A stretch of DNA of 64,000 nt, taken from assembly GCF_042656585.1 (NCBI RefSeq), contig NZ_JBHSPG010000009.1; one strand, written 5' to 3'. Positions 25,306 to 33,306 of this stretch are shown one piece after another. The notes under the pieces are model-generated. The model worked only from the letters and a program-made list of their open reading frames with translations. It was not told where the DNA came from and did not search any database. A program made the translations under genes and the position numbers. The first letter of the stretch is position 1. Each line of letters begins with the position of its first letter. This stretch comes from Thalassorhabdus alkalitolerans. Lineage in GTDB: Bacteria > Bacillota > Bacilli > Bacillales > Marinococcaceae.

Positions 25306-25929
25306 GTGTTAAATGGAAACAAATTAGTTGTGATTTTGCCCGTTTTTTTAATGATTTTTTTGTTTGTAGGCGGGGCTGTTTATGTGCAGCAGTCTGAAGA
25401 AGTTACCAATGAAGCTCTCCATGAAGAAGTGGAGTGGGAAACATTGATGACACATAACGGTGAGAATGAAGGCCTCACAACTCTCAGGGCAGCCTGGGAA
25501 TGGACAGCTATGCCAAGTGAGGGATTGGCTGGCGAGGATTATATTGGGGTAACGTTTTTAGACGAAGACGGCCAGCCGATGCAAGCCGAGCTTGCTGATG
25601 AGAGCCATATACATTTAACCTATGGTAATGAAGTCGTCTATGAAGACGAAGCGGTGAGCGTAGAAAATGGCTTTGTCTTTTCCTTTCCGAACGAAACAGA
25701 CGAGCATCAAAGCTTTGGAGATAGAGGCAACATAGAAGTGACAGTAGAAACGGAAGACAATCCACAGAGAGCGATTGTGAGCTATCTGCATACGTGGGAG
25801 GCTCATGATGGATTAGAAAAAACAGATGCCCGGTTTTTTGAGCCTGTCCTGTCTGGAATGAGAGACAGTGACTCCTCTTACTGGGTAATTGAAAGGTATG
25901 TAGATAATGAAGAAAGCGCAAATGAATGA
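25306..25929 (+). CDS. Exported or membrane-anchored acidic protein, unknown
   Basis: 207 residues from GTG 25306, with GAGGAGGGA upstream. A hydrophobic N-terminal segment (about 7-27) is a signal anchor or signal peptide; no lipobox Cys is present. The mature part is strongly acidic (many D/E), fitting an extracellular protein of a halotolerant organism. It ends within the ATGA start of the next gene, so both are probably translated together after fetAB. Family not recognised. Confidence 0.65.
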   Translation: MLNGNKLVVILPVFLMIFLFVGGAVYVQQSEEVTNEALHEEVEWETLMTHNGENEGLTTLRAAWEWTAMPSEGLAGEDYIGVTFLDEDGQPMQAELADESHIHLTYGNEVVYEDEAVSVENGFVFSFPNETDEHQSFGDRGNIEVTVETEDNPQRAIVSYLHTWEAHDGLEKTDARFFEPVLSGMRDSDSSYWVIERYVDNEESANE

Positions 25930-26681
25930 CTAAAGGTCTCTCTTATCAGAAGGGGATTCTATTCTTTGGAAGACGTTTTGCAGGAGGGGCTCATGTAGAA
26001 GAAGGCCAGATTCAAACATGGACAGCTCCCTTAACTATAAAAACATTGTGGAAGGCTGTTCGTTATGTTTTTGGTTCTTTGCCCTGGTGGTACAAAGGAA
26101 CCGCCTTCTTTTTGTGCAGCGCCATTTTATTAACCCAATCTTGGCTTTGGCCGACTTGGAATGTTCCTGACCTCCCTTGGTACATCCTTGTTCTTTTCTT
26201 CTTTGGCAGCCACTTTATGTTTCCTAAAGAGTGGAAAAAGTTCCACGGAGCTGAACACAAGCTATTCAGCTGTAAAGGTAATGTTGACCGTGCTGATTTG
26301 ACGGCTCTTAAGAGAGCTTCTATTACAAACAGATATTGTTCAACAAACATTGCTTTCCTGTACTTTTGTTTTCTGCTCATGGGAACATTAATGTTTCAAT
26401 TTTTTACTGGATGGGAAAATGCAATAGCAGCTTCTGCTTATGGGAGTGTTCCTGCTTCTTTCTTTTCTCACAGAATTCTTCAAAAAAGAAGAGGAGCCAG
26501 AGTGAGGGAGCCTTTATTGAAAATATCTTTTTTGCTGCAAAGAAAAGTAACCTGCGCTGATCCAGAGCGTATTCACCTGCTGGCTGCAATCGATGGATAC
26601 AAGGCATTTGCAAAACAGGAGTTTCCTCAGCTTCCTATAGTGGAATGTAATAAACCAAGAACGGAAAAGGAGGAATTGTAA
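25926..26681 (+). CDS. Short DUF1385-like membrane protein
   Basis: 251 residues. The core 'WKKFHGAEHKLFSCKGNVDRADLTALKRASITNRYCSTNIAF' carries the HGAEHK motif of DUF1385 (YqhQ in B. subtilis, about 318 residues). Three or four membrane helices flank it. It lacks the longer N-terminal part of YqhQ, and YqhQ itself is missing from its usual place near yqhP/yqhR (52 kb). It may be a diverged relative. DUF1385 members are proposed metal-dependent membrane enzymes; the function is unproven. Overlaps the previous gene by 4 bases. Confidence 0.7.
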   Translation: MTKGLSYQKGILFFGRRFAGGAHVEEGQIQTWTAPLTIKTLWKAVRYVFGSLPWWYKGTAFFLCSAILLTQSWLWPTWNVPDLPWYILVLFFFGSHFMFPKEWKKFHGAEHKLFSCKGNVDRADLTALKRASITNRYCSTNIAFLYFCFLLMGTLMFQFFTGWENAIAASAYGSVPASFFSHRILQKRRGARVREPLLKISFLLQRKVTCADPERIHLLAAIDGYKAFAKQEFPQLPIVECNKPRTEKEEL

Positions 26682-26993
26682 ATGGCAATTGCAGATATTA
26701 ATATTACCCCTCTTGGTAAGGAAACAACAAGCATGAGTGATGAAGTAGCTGATGTTCATAAGCTTCTAGAAGATTATAAGGATAAAGTGAAATTCCAGCT
26801 GACACCTACCAGTACGATTCTGGAGGGAGACGTAAACGATTTATACCAAATCATTCAAAAGCTTCATGAAGAATCATTTAATCAGGATACGAAGCGTGTA
26901 GCAGTGAATATCCGCATTGACGACCGCCGTGATGCTGAAGAAGACATGAATGAAAAGGTACAAGAAGTAGAAGAAAAAGTCGAAAACAAGTAA
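26682..26993 (+). CDS. yqgV: YqgV, MTH1187/YkoF-like thiamine-binding family protein
   Basis: 103 residues beginning MAIADINITPLGKETTSMS, with 'KFQLTPTSTILEGDVNDLYQIIQKLHE', the signature of the MTH1187 family, whose members bind thiamine or hydroxymethylpyrimidine-like ligands as small dimers. It starts directly at the stop of the DUF1385-like gene. The C-terminus is an acidic coiled tail. Its position shortly after the thi operon is suggestive but not proof of a thiamine role. Confidence 0.85.
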   Translation: MAIADINITPLGKETTSMSDEVADVHKLLEDYKDKVKFQLTPTSTILEGDVNDLYQIIQKLHEESFNQDTKRVAVNIRIDDRRDAEEDMNEKVQEVEEKVENK

Positions 26994-26996
26994 TGT

Positions 26997-27028
26997 AAAA
27001 AAGCATGGGGCAAAGCCCATGCTTTTTT
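26997..27028. terminator. Terminator between yqgV and tRNA-Gln
   Basis: AAAAAAGCATGGG is mirrored by CCCATGCTTTTTT around GCAAAG. A-tract and T-tract on opposite sides make it bidirectional, serving yqgV and the minus-strand tRNA. Confidence 0.88.
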
Positions 27029-27033
27029 ATGTA

Positions 27034-27108
27034 TGGTTGGGATGGCAGGATTCGAACCTGCGCATCACGGAGTCAAAGTCCGATGCCTTACCGCTTGGCT
27101 ACATCCCA
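27034..27108 (-). tRNA. tRNA-Gln(TTG)
   Basis: On the minus strand a cloverleaf with acceptor TGGGATG/CATCCCA, anticodon TTG in CTTTGACT, discriminator A and encoded CCA. Confidence 0.95.
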
Positions 27109-27227
27109 TCAACATTTAGTATTGTGCTCAGTAAAAAAATCTTTATGCAATAATTTAAAAAAAAGAAAAGGAAAAACAAAAAAAGTGTCGAATGAATATA
27201 CTCATCACTTATGAAAGGTTGTGTTAT

Positions 27228-28319
27228 ATGCCAAGTTTAGAACAAGACAGCATAGCTCTGCTGACAGATGCTGTGAATAGGAAAGCTTCAGATATTCATT
27301 TCCATCCCCGTGAAAATGGAACGGCTGTTTTATTTCGTATTCAAGGAGACCTTCACTTTAGAACACACATCAGCCGCCGAAGAGCTGAAAGGCTGATCGC
27401 TCATTTCAAATTTATATCCGGCATGGACATTGGTGAACAACGCCGGCCCCAAAATGGTGCCTTATTTTATTCTCAGCTTTCGCCGCCTCATCATTTGCGC
27501 TTTTCCACACTTCCGACCCCCTATAAGGAAAGTTTAGTCATACGTCTTCTCCCGCAGGATAACAGCCTCTCTCTTTCCGAACTGTCATTATTTCCCCAGC
27601 CCATTACACTTTTAAAAAAACTTATACACCATCCTTATGGCCTCCTTATATTCACCGGTCCCACTGGTTCCGGGAAAACCACTACACTTTACTCCCTTCT
27701 TCATGAATTATATGAAAAAAAGCAGCCTACAATCTTAACAATTGAGGATCCGATCGAGAAGAGAACAGATAAGTTCCTGCAAATAGGAGTAAATCCAAAA
27801 TCTGGTATTACTTATGCAGAAGGACTGCGCTCTTCCTTACGTCATGACCCTGATATCATTATGATTGGCGAGATCAGAGATGAAGAGACGGCGGCAGCTG
27901 CCATTCGTGCTGCTTTGACTGGACACCTTGTTGTCAGCACGCTTCACAGCAGGGATAAGGTTGGAGCATTGTTCCGCCTGCAGGATTTAGGCATTAATAA
28001 GCTTGACTTAAAAGAAACACTCCTTGGAGTTGTTTCCCAGCGTCTTGTTAGAAAGCAATGTACGTTTTGTCAGGGGAACTGTTCTATTTATTGTCCACAA
28101 TACATTCGAGGAGGAAGAACGGCTCTTTTTGATATCCTTGCCAATGAAGAGCTGGAGGGTGCTTTAGAGATGCTGCCGAAAATAAACAATAAGCATATAA
28201 GAAATAAGCTTCCTGGTTACTTGTTAAAGGGAATAGCTCTTGGATATCTCCCCATGAATTCATGGAAAGATGGAGGTGACCAGGGTATTGAGACGGAAGA
28301 AATGGAAAGGAAAAGATAA
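27228..28319 (+). CDS. comGA: Competence type IV pilus assembly ATPase ComGA
   Basis: 363 residues (B. subtilis 356). It powers assembly of the competence pseudopilus for DNA uptake. Walker A 'FTGPTGSGKTTTLYSLLHE', the Asp box 'ILTIEDPIE', Walker B 'DIIMIGEIRDEETAAAAIRAALTGH' and the His box 'STLHS' are intact. A GspE-type tetra-Cys motif is only partly conserved ('CTFCQGNCSIYC'). Start ATG 27228 with AAAGGTTG upstream. First gene of an eight-gene operon; comGB begins inside its 3' end. Confidence 0.95.
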   Translation: MPSLEQDSIALLTDAVNRKASDIHFHPRENGTAVLFRIQGDLHFRTHISRRRAERLIAHFKFISGMDIGEQRRPQNGALFYSQLSPPHHLRFSTLPTPYKESLVIRLLPQDNSLSLSELSLFPQPITLLKKLIHHPYGLLIFTGPTGSGKTTTLYSLLHELYEKKQPTILTIEDPIEKRTDKFLQIGVNPKSGITYAEGLRSSLRHDPDIIMIGEIRDEETAAAAIRAALTGHLVVSTLHSRDKVGALFRLQDLGINKLDLKETLLGVVSQRLVRKQCTFCQGNCSIYCPQYIRGGRTALFDILANEELEGALEMLPKINNKHIRNKLPGYLLKGIALGYLPMNSWKDGGDQGIETEEMERKR

Positions 28320-29322
28320 AGCAGCATACTTACTTAAGCTTGGCCAGTTGATTGAACAGGGGTACACACTTCCTGAAAGTATTACATTTTTAACCTATGA
28401 ACAAACGGAAGAGGTTCAGCTTCTCTGCAAGGAATGGATGAACTCGATAGCAGATGGATCTTCAGTTCATGAAAGTCTGCGTCTTCTGGATTATCCTGAA
28501 GATGTGCTTGCCTTCCTGTATTTTTCTGAGCATTACGGAAGCCTGGAAGAAGGCTTTAAAGGAGCTGGAAGGTTATATAGTAAGAAAGAAGAAATAAAAG
28601 AGAAAGTGAGAATTTTATCCCGCTACCCAATTTTGTTAATTTGGATCTTATCGCTCTTATGTATTATGATGGTGCATTATTTATTTCCTCAGTTTAACCT
28701 CCTGTTTTCTTCTATGGACATGGAATTTCCCCTCATTACCAGAGTTATGATCAAAATAATGGAATTGGCTCCCCTGGCAGCCGGCATTTTTGTGCTAACC
28801 TTATTTATTAGTTTCTTGTACTATATGAAAGTATTCAGACGCTTATCCCCACACACTCAAATGGAAAAAGTGTACCGCATTCCGGTTCTTTCTCATTTTT
28901 TCCGCATGATTATTACCTATTATTTCTCTTCTCAGTTAAGCAGCTTACTAAAGGGTGGCTTGACTATTCATGATGCTTTAACTGTATTTGAAAGACAGGA
29001 TCACTTGTTTTTTTTCCAGGAAGAAGGAAAACAATTAAAAGAGAAATTAAAAGAAGGTATTGAGTTTCCAAAAGTGATTGATGAAAGGGGGTGGTTTCTT
29101 AAGGATCTGGTATTTGTGATCCACCATGGGCAAACATCTGGAAAGCTTGCTGAAGACCTTTATTTTTATCAGCAACGATTGATGGGGATCATCGAGAGCC
29201 TGATGAAAAAATGGGTTATGGCTCTTCAGCCTTCTCTGTTCCTGATTGTAGGTGCATTGGTCCTTGCTTTATTCTTATCAATTTTTCTTCCTATTTTCCA
29301 GTTGATGACTTCTCTAGGGTAA
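28288..29322 (+). CDS. comGB: Competence type IV pilus membrane protein ComGB
   Basis: 344 residues starting at TTG 28288. The SD GGAGGTGA (28272-28279) lies 8 bases before it, while ATG 28270 overlaps this SD. It belongs to the PilC/GspF family, with three hydrophobic segments and two T2SF domains. The conserved bits are 'FLYFSEHYGSLEEGF', 'YYFSSQLSSLLKGGLTIHDAL' and 'FVIHHGQTSGKLAEDL'. It forms the inner-membrane platform on which ComGA acts. The 32-base overlap with comGA indicates coupling. Confidence 0.93.
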   Translation: MRRKKWKGKDKAAYLLKLGQLIEQGYTLPESITFLTYEQTEEVQLLCKEWMNSIADGSSVHESLRLLDYPEDVLAFLYFSEHYGSLEEGFKGAGRLYSKKEEIKEKVRILSRYPILLIWILSLLCIMMVHYLFPQFNLLFSSMDMEFPLITRVMIKIMELAPLAAGIFVLTLFISFLYYMKVFRRLSPHTQMEKVYRIPVLSHFFRMIITYYFSSQLSSLLKGGLTIHDALTVFERQDHLFFFQEEGKQLKEKLKEGIEFPKVIDERGWFLKDLVFVIHHGQTSGKLAEDLYFYQQRLMGIIESLMKKWVMALQPSLFLIVGALVLALFLSIFLPIFQLMTSLG

Positions 29323-29348
29323 AACAATTCTTGAAAGGAGGTGTGGGA

Positions 29349-29516
29349 ATGATCAGAAAAGAAGCCGGAAAAATCGAATGGGGAACTCTTTTAGAGAAAA
29401 TAAAAGGCATAGAGGAAAGAATTTCGCAGATGGAAACGAGCCAGCAAGAAGATGTAAAGTCACTCGTAGAAATGGTCTGCTTTGAAAGAGTAAGAAAAAC
29501 AGGAGGGATAGAATGA
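29349..29516 (+). CDS. Small charged protein encoded between comGB and comGC
   Basis: 55 residues, MIRKEAGKIEWGTLLEKIKG and onward, highly charged and predicted to be one long amphipathic helix or coiled coil. There is one Cys; no signal, membrane segment or prepilin motif. GAAAGGAGGTG (29334-29344) stands 4 bases before ATG 29349, and the stop overlaps the comGC start (ATGA), so it looks genuinely translated and coupled to comGC. The B. subtilis comG operon has no gene here. The function is unknown; a regulator or partner of ComGB/ComGC is an inference. Confidence 0.65.
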   Translation: MIRKEAGKIEWGTLLEKIKGIEERISQMETSQQEDVKSLVEMVCFERVRKTGGIE

Positions 29517-29824
29517 AACACATAAAAAATCAAAAAGGCTTCACACTGATTGAGATGATGATTGTATTGCTCATCATTACAGTCTTACTGTTAATAGCTG
29601 TTCCTAATATGGTCAAAAATAACTCTGTTGCCCAGTCAAAAGGGTGCGAGGCGACGGTAGATCTGCTTCAAACTCAAGTAGCAACCTATGAAGTTGAACA
29701 TGGAGATAGACCTTCTTCTTTAAATAATCTACTTGAAGAGGGGTATGTAGATCGGATTACTTGTCCAGATGGCTCTTCTCTCACTTTGTCTAATGGTACT
29801 GTTGTAAGAAATGGCTCCTCGTAA
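29513..29824 (+). CDS. comGC: Major competence pseudopilin ComGC
   Basis: 103 residues. The prepilin leader MKHIKNQKG is followed by the cleavage and methylation motif 'FTLIEMMIVLLIITVLLLIAV'. ComC peptidase would cut after the Gly. Two Cys (about 44 and 84) can form the intramolecular disulfide known for ComGC. It builds the pseudopilus shaft. Overlaps the small upstream gene by 4 bases and comGD by 14. Confidence 0.95.
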   Translation: MKHIKNQKGFTLIEMMIVLLIITVLLLIAVPNMVKNNSVAQSKGCEATVDLLQTQVATYEVEHGDRPSSLNNLLEEGYVDRITCPDGSSLTLSNGTVVRNGSS

Positions 29825-30269
29825 TTTCCCTCATGCAATAAACCAAAAAGGTCATACATTAATTGAAATGCTTTTGGTTCTATCGATCCTTTCTGTTGCT
29901 TTATCACTTCCCTTCTTATACTTTTCGACTATTCAATCTTCGGTAAAAAGTAAAGAGTTTATTGAACAGCTAGAGAACGACTTACTCAGAGTGCAACAGA
30001 CTGCTCTAGTTACAGACAAAACAGTGCTTCTGCGCATTTATCCTCACCGGAATGAATATCAAATACGAACATACAGCGAGGTGCTTGAAGTAAGATCTAT
30101 CCCGGAAGACGTTCAGTTTACCTTTCATACGATAAATGCAGATGAAATCAGGTATTTAGCGAATGGAAATATTTTTAAACCGGGAACTATTTTTCTAAGA
30201 GCAGGCGATAAACAATACCGAATAGTATTTTTGCTTGGTAGGGGGAGGTTTTATATTCAAGAATACTAA
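29811..30269 (+). CDS. comGD: Minor competence pseudopilin ComGD
   Basis: 152 residues. The leader ends '..AINQKG' and the motif reads HTLIEMLLVLSILSVALSLPF, so the usual Phe+1 is His; the Glu+5 needed for processing is kept. It belongs to the minor pseudopilins that initiate the pilus tip. The gene begins inside comGC, and its 3' end contains the SD of comGE. Confidence 0.85.
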   Translation: MAPRNFPHAINQKGHTLIEMLLVLSILSVALSLPFLYFSTIQSSVKSKEFIEQLENDLLRVQQTALVTDKTVLLRIYPHRNEYQIRTYSEVLEVRSIPEDVQFTFHTINADEIRYLANGNIFKPGTIFLRAGDKQYRIVFLLGRGRFYIQEY

Positions 30270-30585
30270 TGGCTTTACATTAATAGAGGTCGTAGGGGCC
30301 TTAAGCATCATTACAGTAATCGCAGCTGTTCTTGTCCCCGTTTATACTCTTGTTCAGACAGAGAGACAAGTGATCGCCCAGGAAAGAGCAGCACTCTCTA
30401 TTCTTGAGGAAGAAATGTATTTTATTGATGAGGCAGCCTCTACTTTTGATCATGAGAAAACAAGGTGGCTGGGGGACAATGAATTTTTCATTGAGACAAA
30501 AGAAGGAAAAGACTGGAATGAAATTTGTATCAGTTGGCTAAATGTAAAACAGAGGCCCGGTGAGCATTGTGCCTATTTTAAATAA
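30253..30585 (+). CDS. comGE: Minor competence pseudopilin ComGE, proposed ATA start
   Basis: 110 residues if translation starts at ATA 30253, giving leader MFKNTNG before 'FTLIEVVGALSIITVIAAVLV'. This matches the 7-residue leader remembered for B. subtilis ComGE. The only strong SD, GGGGGAGG (30241-30248), lies inside the alternative longer frame, which starts at TTG 30235 and has no SD. No ATG or GTG is available in this frame before the pilin motif. So either a rare AUA start or a weak TTG is used. The gene overlaps comGD by 17 bases and comGF by 26. Confidence 0.75.
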   Translation: MFKNTNGFTLIEVVGALSIITVIAAVLVPVYTLVQTERQVIAQERAALSILEEEMYFIDEAASTFDHEKTRWLGDNEFFIETKEGKDWNEICISWLNVKQRPGEHCAYFK

Positions 30586-31030
30586 AGGATTTACCTTAAT
30601 AGAGACATTGATAAGTCTTGTGATTGTAACCGCCATCGCTGCCTTTCTTCCCCTGGCCATTTCTTCCTTAGACGGTACCGGCTCTATTGAAAGAATGAAA
30701 AGTGAACAGGAGAAAGATATTTTTTTTCAGCAACTGCGACTTGATACAAAATATACTGGCATGATAACTACTGGAGTGCAAAGAATTGAACTTGAGGAAG
30801 AAACAGAGATAATCACCTATGAACTAATAGGGACCAATATTGTACGAAAGGTAAATCAAAAGGGGTATGAGATTGTCCTTCAACATGTTTCTGACTTTGA
30901 AGCTGAAATGGTTGGAGAGGGGGCAAAAGTCGTAGTTACAGCAGAAAGCGGGGCTTCCGGCTTTGTTCATATTGGACCATCTCAGTTTGAGAAGGGAGTG
31001 CATGAAGGATGGATCAGCAGGGGGCAGTAA
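30560..31030 (+). CDS. comGF: Minor competence pseudopilin ComGF
   Basis: 156 residues from GTG 30560 (AGAGG upstream; GTG 30569 is a close alternative). The prepilin motif 'NKGFTLIETLISLVIVTAIAAFLPLAI' is followed by a beta-rich C-terminal domain with 'IERMKSEQEKDIFFQQL', as in the ComGF family. Overlaps both neighbours, as expected in this compact operon. Confidence 0.88.
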   Translation: MSIVPILNKGFTLIETLISLVIVTAIAAFLPLAISSLDGTGSIERMKSEQEKDIFFQQLRLDTKYTGMITTGVQRIELEEETEIITYELIGTNIVRKVNQKGYEIVLQHVSDFEAEMVGEGAKVVVTAESGASGFVHIGPSQFEKGVHEGWISRGQ

Positions 31031-31362
31031 TGCCAGCCGTATTATTCTTCTCTCTTTTGCTGGGAGGGGTGATTGTACATCACCTGTTGTTATTTGGAAA
31101 TGAGAAAATGATGATGAAAGAGACAGGCTCCTCGTTTTTACTTGACCGAATGATTATAGAAGGAGAAAGGGACTGGTGGGAAGAGTGGGACCCAAAGCAG
31201 AAAGTGGTACAAAAAACAATCACTTACCCTGCAGGCAGTATCACGTATGAAAGCACTGAGCTTACCTCTTCTCTTGTCCATGTTCGCTGGGTTGCAAAAA
31301 CAGACAGCGGTCAGGAACGTCAGCACTATATATTTTATCACTTGCCTGATACGGAGCCATAA
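31009..31362 (+). CDS. comGG: Competence protein ComGG
   Basis: 117 residues with one N-terminal hydrophobic helix ('AVMPAVLFFSLLLGGVIVHHLLLF') but without the G/FTLIE cleavage consensus. That agrees with the divergent ComGG of Bacilli. It is assigned by position as the last comG gene and by its single membrane helix. A bidirectional terminator follows. Confidence 0.8.
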   Translation: MDQQGAVMPAVLFFSLLLGGVIVHHLLLFGNEKMMMKETGSSFLLDRMIIEGERDWWEEWDPKQKVVQKTITYPAGSITYESTELTSSLVHVRWVAKTDSGQERQHYIFYHLPDTEP

Positions 31363-31370
31363 AACCAGAA

Positions 31371-31410
31371 AAACTGTGCCCCTTCTGAAGAGGCACAGTT
31401 TGTTATTTAT
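31371..31410. terminator. Bidirectional terminator between comGG and rsbRD
   Basis: AAACTGTGCC (31371-31380) pairs with GGCACAGTTT (31392-31401), loop CCTTCTGAAGA, with T-rich sequence after it. Confidence 0.85.
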
Positions 31411-32233
31411 TTTTTTCTTCTAACAACGTGAATACTGCTTGTTTTAAATGAGCATAGGTTGTTAAGCCGTTAAATTTAATCCCAAGATGGACTGCTGTCT
31501 GGGCTATTTCTGGCCTGATTCCTGTAATAATTGTTTCTATACCGAGTATGGTGAGAGTTTTATGAAGCTGGAAAATTTCATGGGCAACCATCGTATCCAT
31601 AAATGGAACACCAGAAACATCAATAATTAAATGCTCAATTTCCAGGTCAGAACTTTTCTTTAAAGCTTGTTCCTGAATAATTTTTGCTCGATATGTATCG
31701 ATTTCCCCAATAATAGGAAGAACCCCTATACTGTCTGATATTGGTATAATGGGTACACTCAAATCCAAAATGACCTGCTGTTGAGCTTCTGTTTTTTCTG
31801 TGTCAAACTCCTGGTACTTGCGAATAAAAAGTTCTGCTGCTTCATCAAGTGTTTGATCCAGCCTCTGTATCCAAGTCAGCACTTCTATTGGATTAACCTC
31901 AGAAGAATAGACAGACACAAAGTCTTGAACCTTCTTATTCATAAGCATACGAAAGGTTTTAAACTTCTGAATGGAGTGATATAAGGGTGTTCCTAATTTA
32001 ATCCTTTTAGCTGCAGTACGCTCAGTCCAGTCTTTAAAATTGGTTTCTTCAAGCAGTCCTTGGCTCGCTGTGCGTACAAATTCTTCATCGTTTTTGTAAA
32101 AATCCTTTTCGTGATTAGAAAATATCTCCCCTGTACCAGACTTTTTGCTGGCGATCTGCTGCCATTCAGTCACAATGTGTCCTGCTTGATTCTCTAAATA
32201 TTCCTGAAGGGCTTCTATATTCGTCGTATTCAT
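31403..32233 (-). CDS. rsbRD: RsbR-family stressosome protein (RsbRD/YqhA-like)
   Basis: 276 residues: an N-terminal helical RsbR domain (1-135) and a C-terminal STAS domain (about 145-270). The STAS core 'IEHLIIDVSGVPFMDTMVAHEIFQLHKTLTILG' contains the DxSG and DT positions phosphorylated by RsbT-type kinases. RsbR paralogues build the cytoplasmic stressosome that controls sigma-B. B. subtilis rsbRD (yqhA) lies beside comGA, supporting the name. Start ATG 32233, with the SD complement of CACCTC just upstream. Confidence 0.88.
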   Translation of the reverse strand: MNTTNIEALQEYLENQAGHIVTEWQQIASKKSGTGEIFSNHEKDFYKNDEEFVRTASQGLLEETNFKDWTERTAAKRIKLGTPLYHSIQKFKTFRMLMNKKVQDFVSVYSSEVNPIEVLTWIQRLDQTLDEAAELFIRKYQEFDTEKTEAQQQVILDLSVPIIPISDSIGVLPIIGEIDTYRAKIIQEQALKKSSDLEIEHLIIDVSGVPFMDTMVAHEIFQLHKTLTILGIETIITGIRPEIAQTAVHLGIKFNGLTTYAHLKQAVFTLLEEKNK

Positions 32234-32747
32234 GTCCTCACCTCTAGCTTATGATCCAACCCAACTGTAAAACATATAATCATATACGTGTGTGCTTACT
32301 ATGAGAACGAAATCGCTTAGAACGAGTATGGAGTTTCTGAAGGTAAGCTTAAAGACAGCAACTAAAGATTAAACAGCCCCAGCAATGAATGCAGGAGGCC
32401 CCATCAATAATCATTCTTCACTGCGATCCAAAAAATAACACAAGTATAATTCTCTTCTTTACCCATAATGTACTTTCTGGAAACATGAAAAATGTGATAA
32501 AATGTGTAACATATCCCAGCGTTAACGCAATGAAGGATACAACGAAGGAAAAACATATTGAAATATTTTGTCGAATTATGCATAATACAAATAATGAAAG
32601 AATTAACATTTTTTATGGGGTCACATAAGCTGGCTTTTTCTAATGAGAAAGGGCTGCTTTTACGGAATAGGAAAGTCGAAAAGGACATAGGCATAAATAA
32701 TGCATCATTAGTGCTGGCAAAGAAAGCCGGATGGGAGAGGGACATGG
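32234..32747. other. Intergenic region without supported gene
   Basis: 514 bases between rsbRD and the SprT-like gene. Several short ORFs on both strands (up to 141 codons on the minus strand) have no SD, no recognisable domain and mixed composition, so none is called. The region is AT-rich in its middle part. No strong hairpin or promoter was identified. Confidence 0.5.
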
Positions 32748-33167
32748 ATGGTAAAGGACGGTAATTTAAGTCTCGAAGAGCTTTATGAGCACGCAAACAG
32801 ACTGTGCATGGAGCATTGGGGAATAACATATACAGGTAGAATTGAACTTGTTAGTAGAAACTGGGCAGCAAGAAATGGTTGTTTTATTTATGACAGAGGG
32901 ACAGAGGAACGTTTTATCCGAATGAGCAAGAAAAGAAACAGCGGAAGAAAAAAAGAAGAGGTGCTTGCTACTCTTCTCCATGAGCTGGTTCATTGGCGTC
33001 TCCATTCTCAGGGGCTTCCTGCCAGGGACAGCGATGAAGAATTTGTCCGGGAATGCCTGCGTGTAGGTGCCAGCATCAGTTTAACTCAAGCGGCCCAGGA
33101 TGCAGTAAAAAGGTTTAAAGAAGAAGCTGAAAAAGCAGCAGAAGCAAAGGCTATGATTGAGAGTTAG
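32748..33167 (+). CDS. SprT-like zinc metalloprotease domain protein
   Basis: 139 residues. The HExxH zinc motif appears in 'LLHELVHWRLH' (about residue 80), preceded by 'GRIELVSRNWAARNGCFIYD', as in the SprT-like domain. The classic C-terminal zinc ribbon is absent; instead the end is a helical Lys/Ala/Glu tail. Relatives such as SPRTN cleave DNA-protein crosslinks, but the bacterial role is not settled. GGGAGAGG lies 7 bases before ATG 32748. The stop is followed 20 bases later by the 351-bp repeat element. Confidence 0.78.
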   Translation: MVKDGNLSLEELYEHANRLCMEHWGITYTGRIELVSRNWAARNGCFIYDRGTEERFIRMSKKRNSGRKKEEVLATLLHELVHWRLHSQGLPARDSDEEFVRECLRVGASISLTQAAQDAVKRFKEEAEKAAEAKAMIES

Positions 33168-33212
33168 GATCAGAGTAGAAAGGAAACTGGGACAAAACGG
33201 CCTCAGCTAAGT

Positions 33213-33257
33213 AAATAAGGCTCCAATTATCAAATGACGATAATTGGAGCCTTATTT
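33213..33257. terminator. Strong hairpin in the left part of the repeat element
   Basis: A perfect 19-bp stem (33213-33231 with 33239-33257), loop AAATGAC, with an A-tract and a T-tract at the base. It probably terminates transcription of the SprT-like gene. Confidence 0.8.
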
Positions 33258-33306
33258 TTAGATCCATGAGGACGATCCTCGCTGGTTAGCTGATGCCTTG
33301 CCAGCG

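Noticed and set aside
27005..27214. A 69-codon plus-strand ORF with 'GWDGRIRTCASRSQSP'
   Set aside because: It runs through the terminator and the reverse complement of tRNA-Gln; this is a well-known false ORF type over tRNA genes.
32404..32829. 141-codon minus-strand ORF and two shorter plus-strand ORFs in the rsbRD to SprT gap
   Set aside because: No SD, no recognisable domain, overlap with each other and with the SprT gene start.
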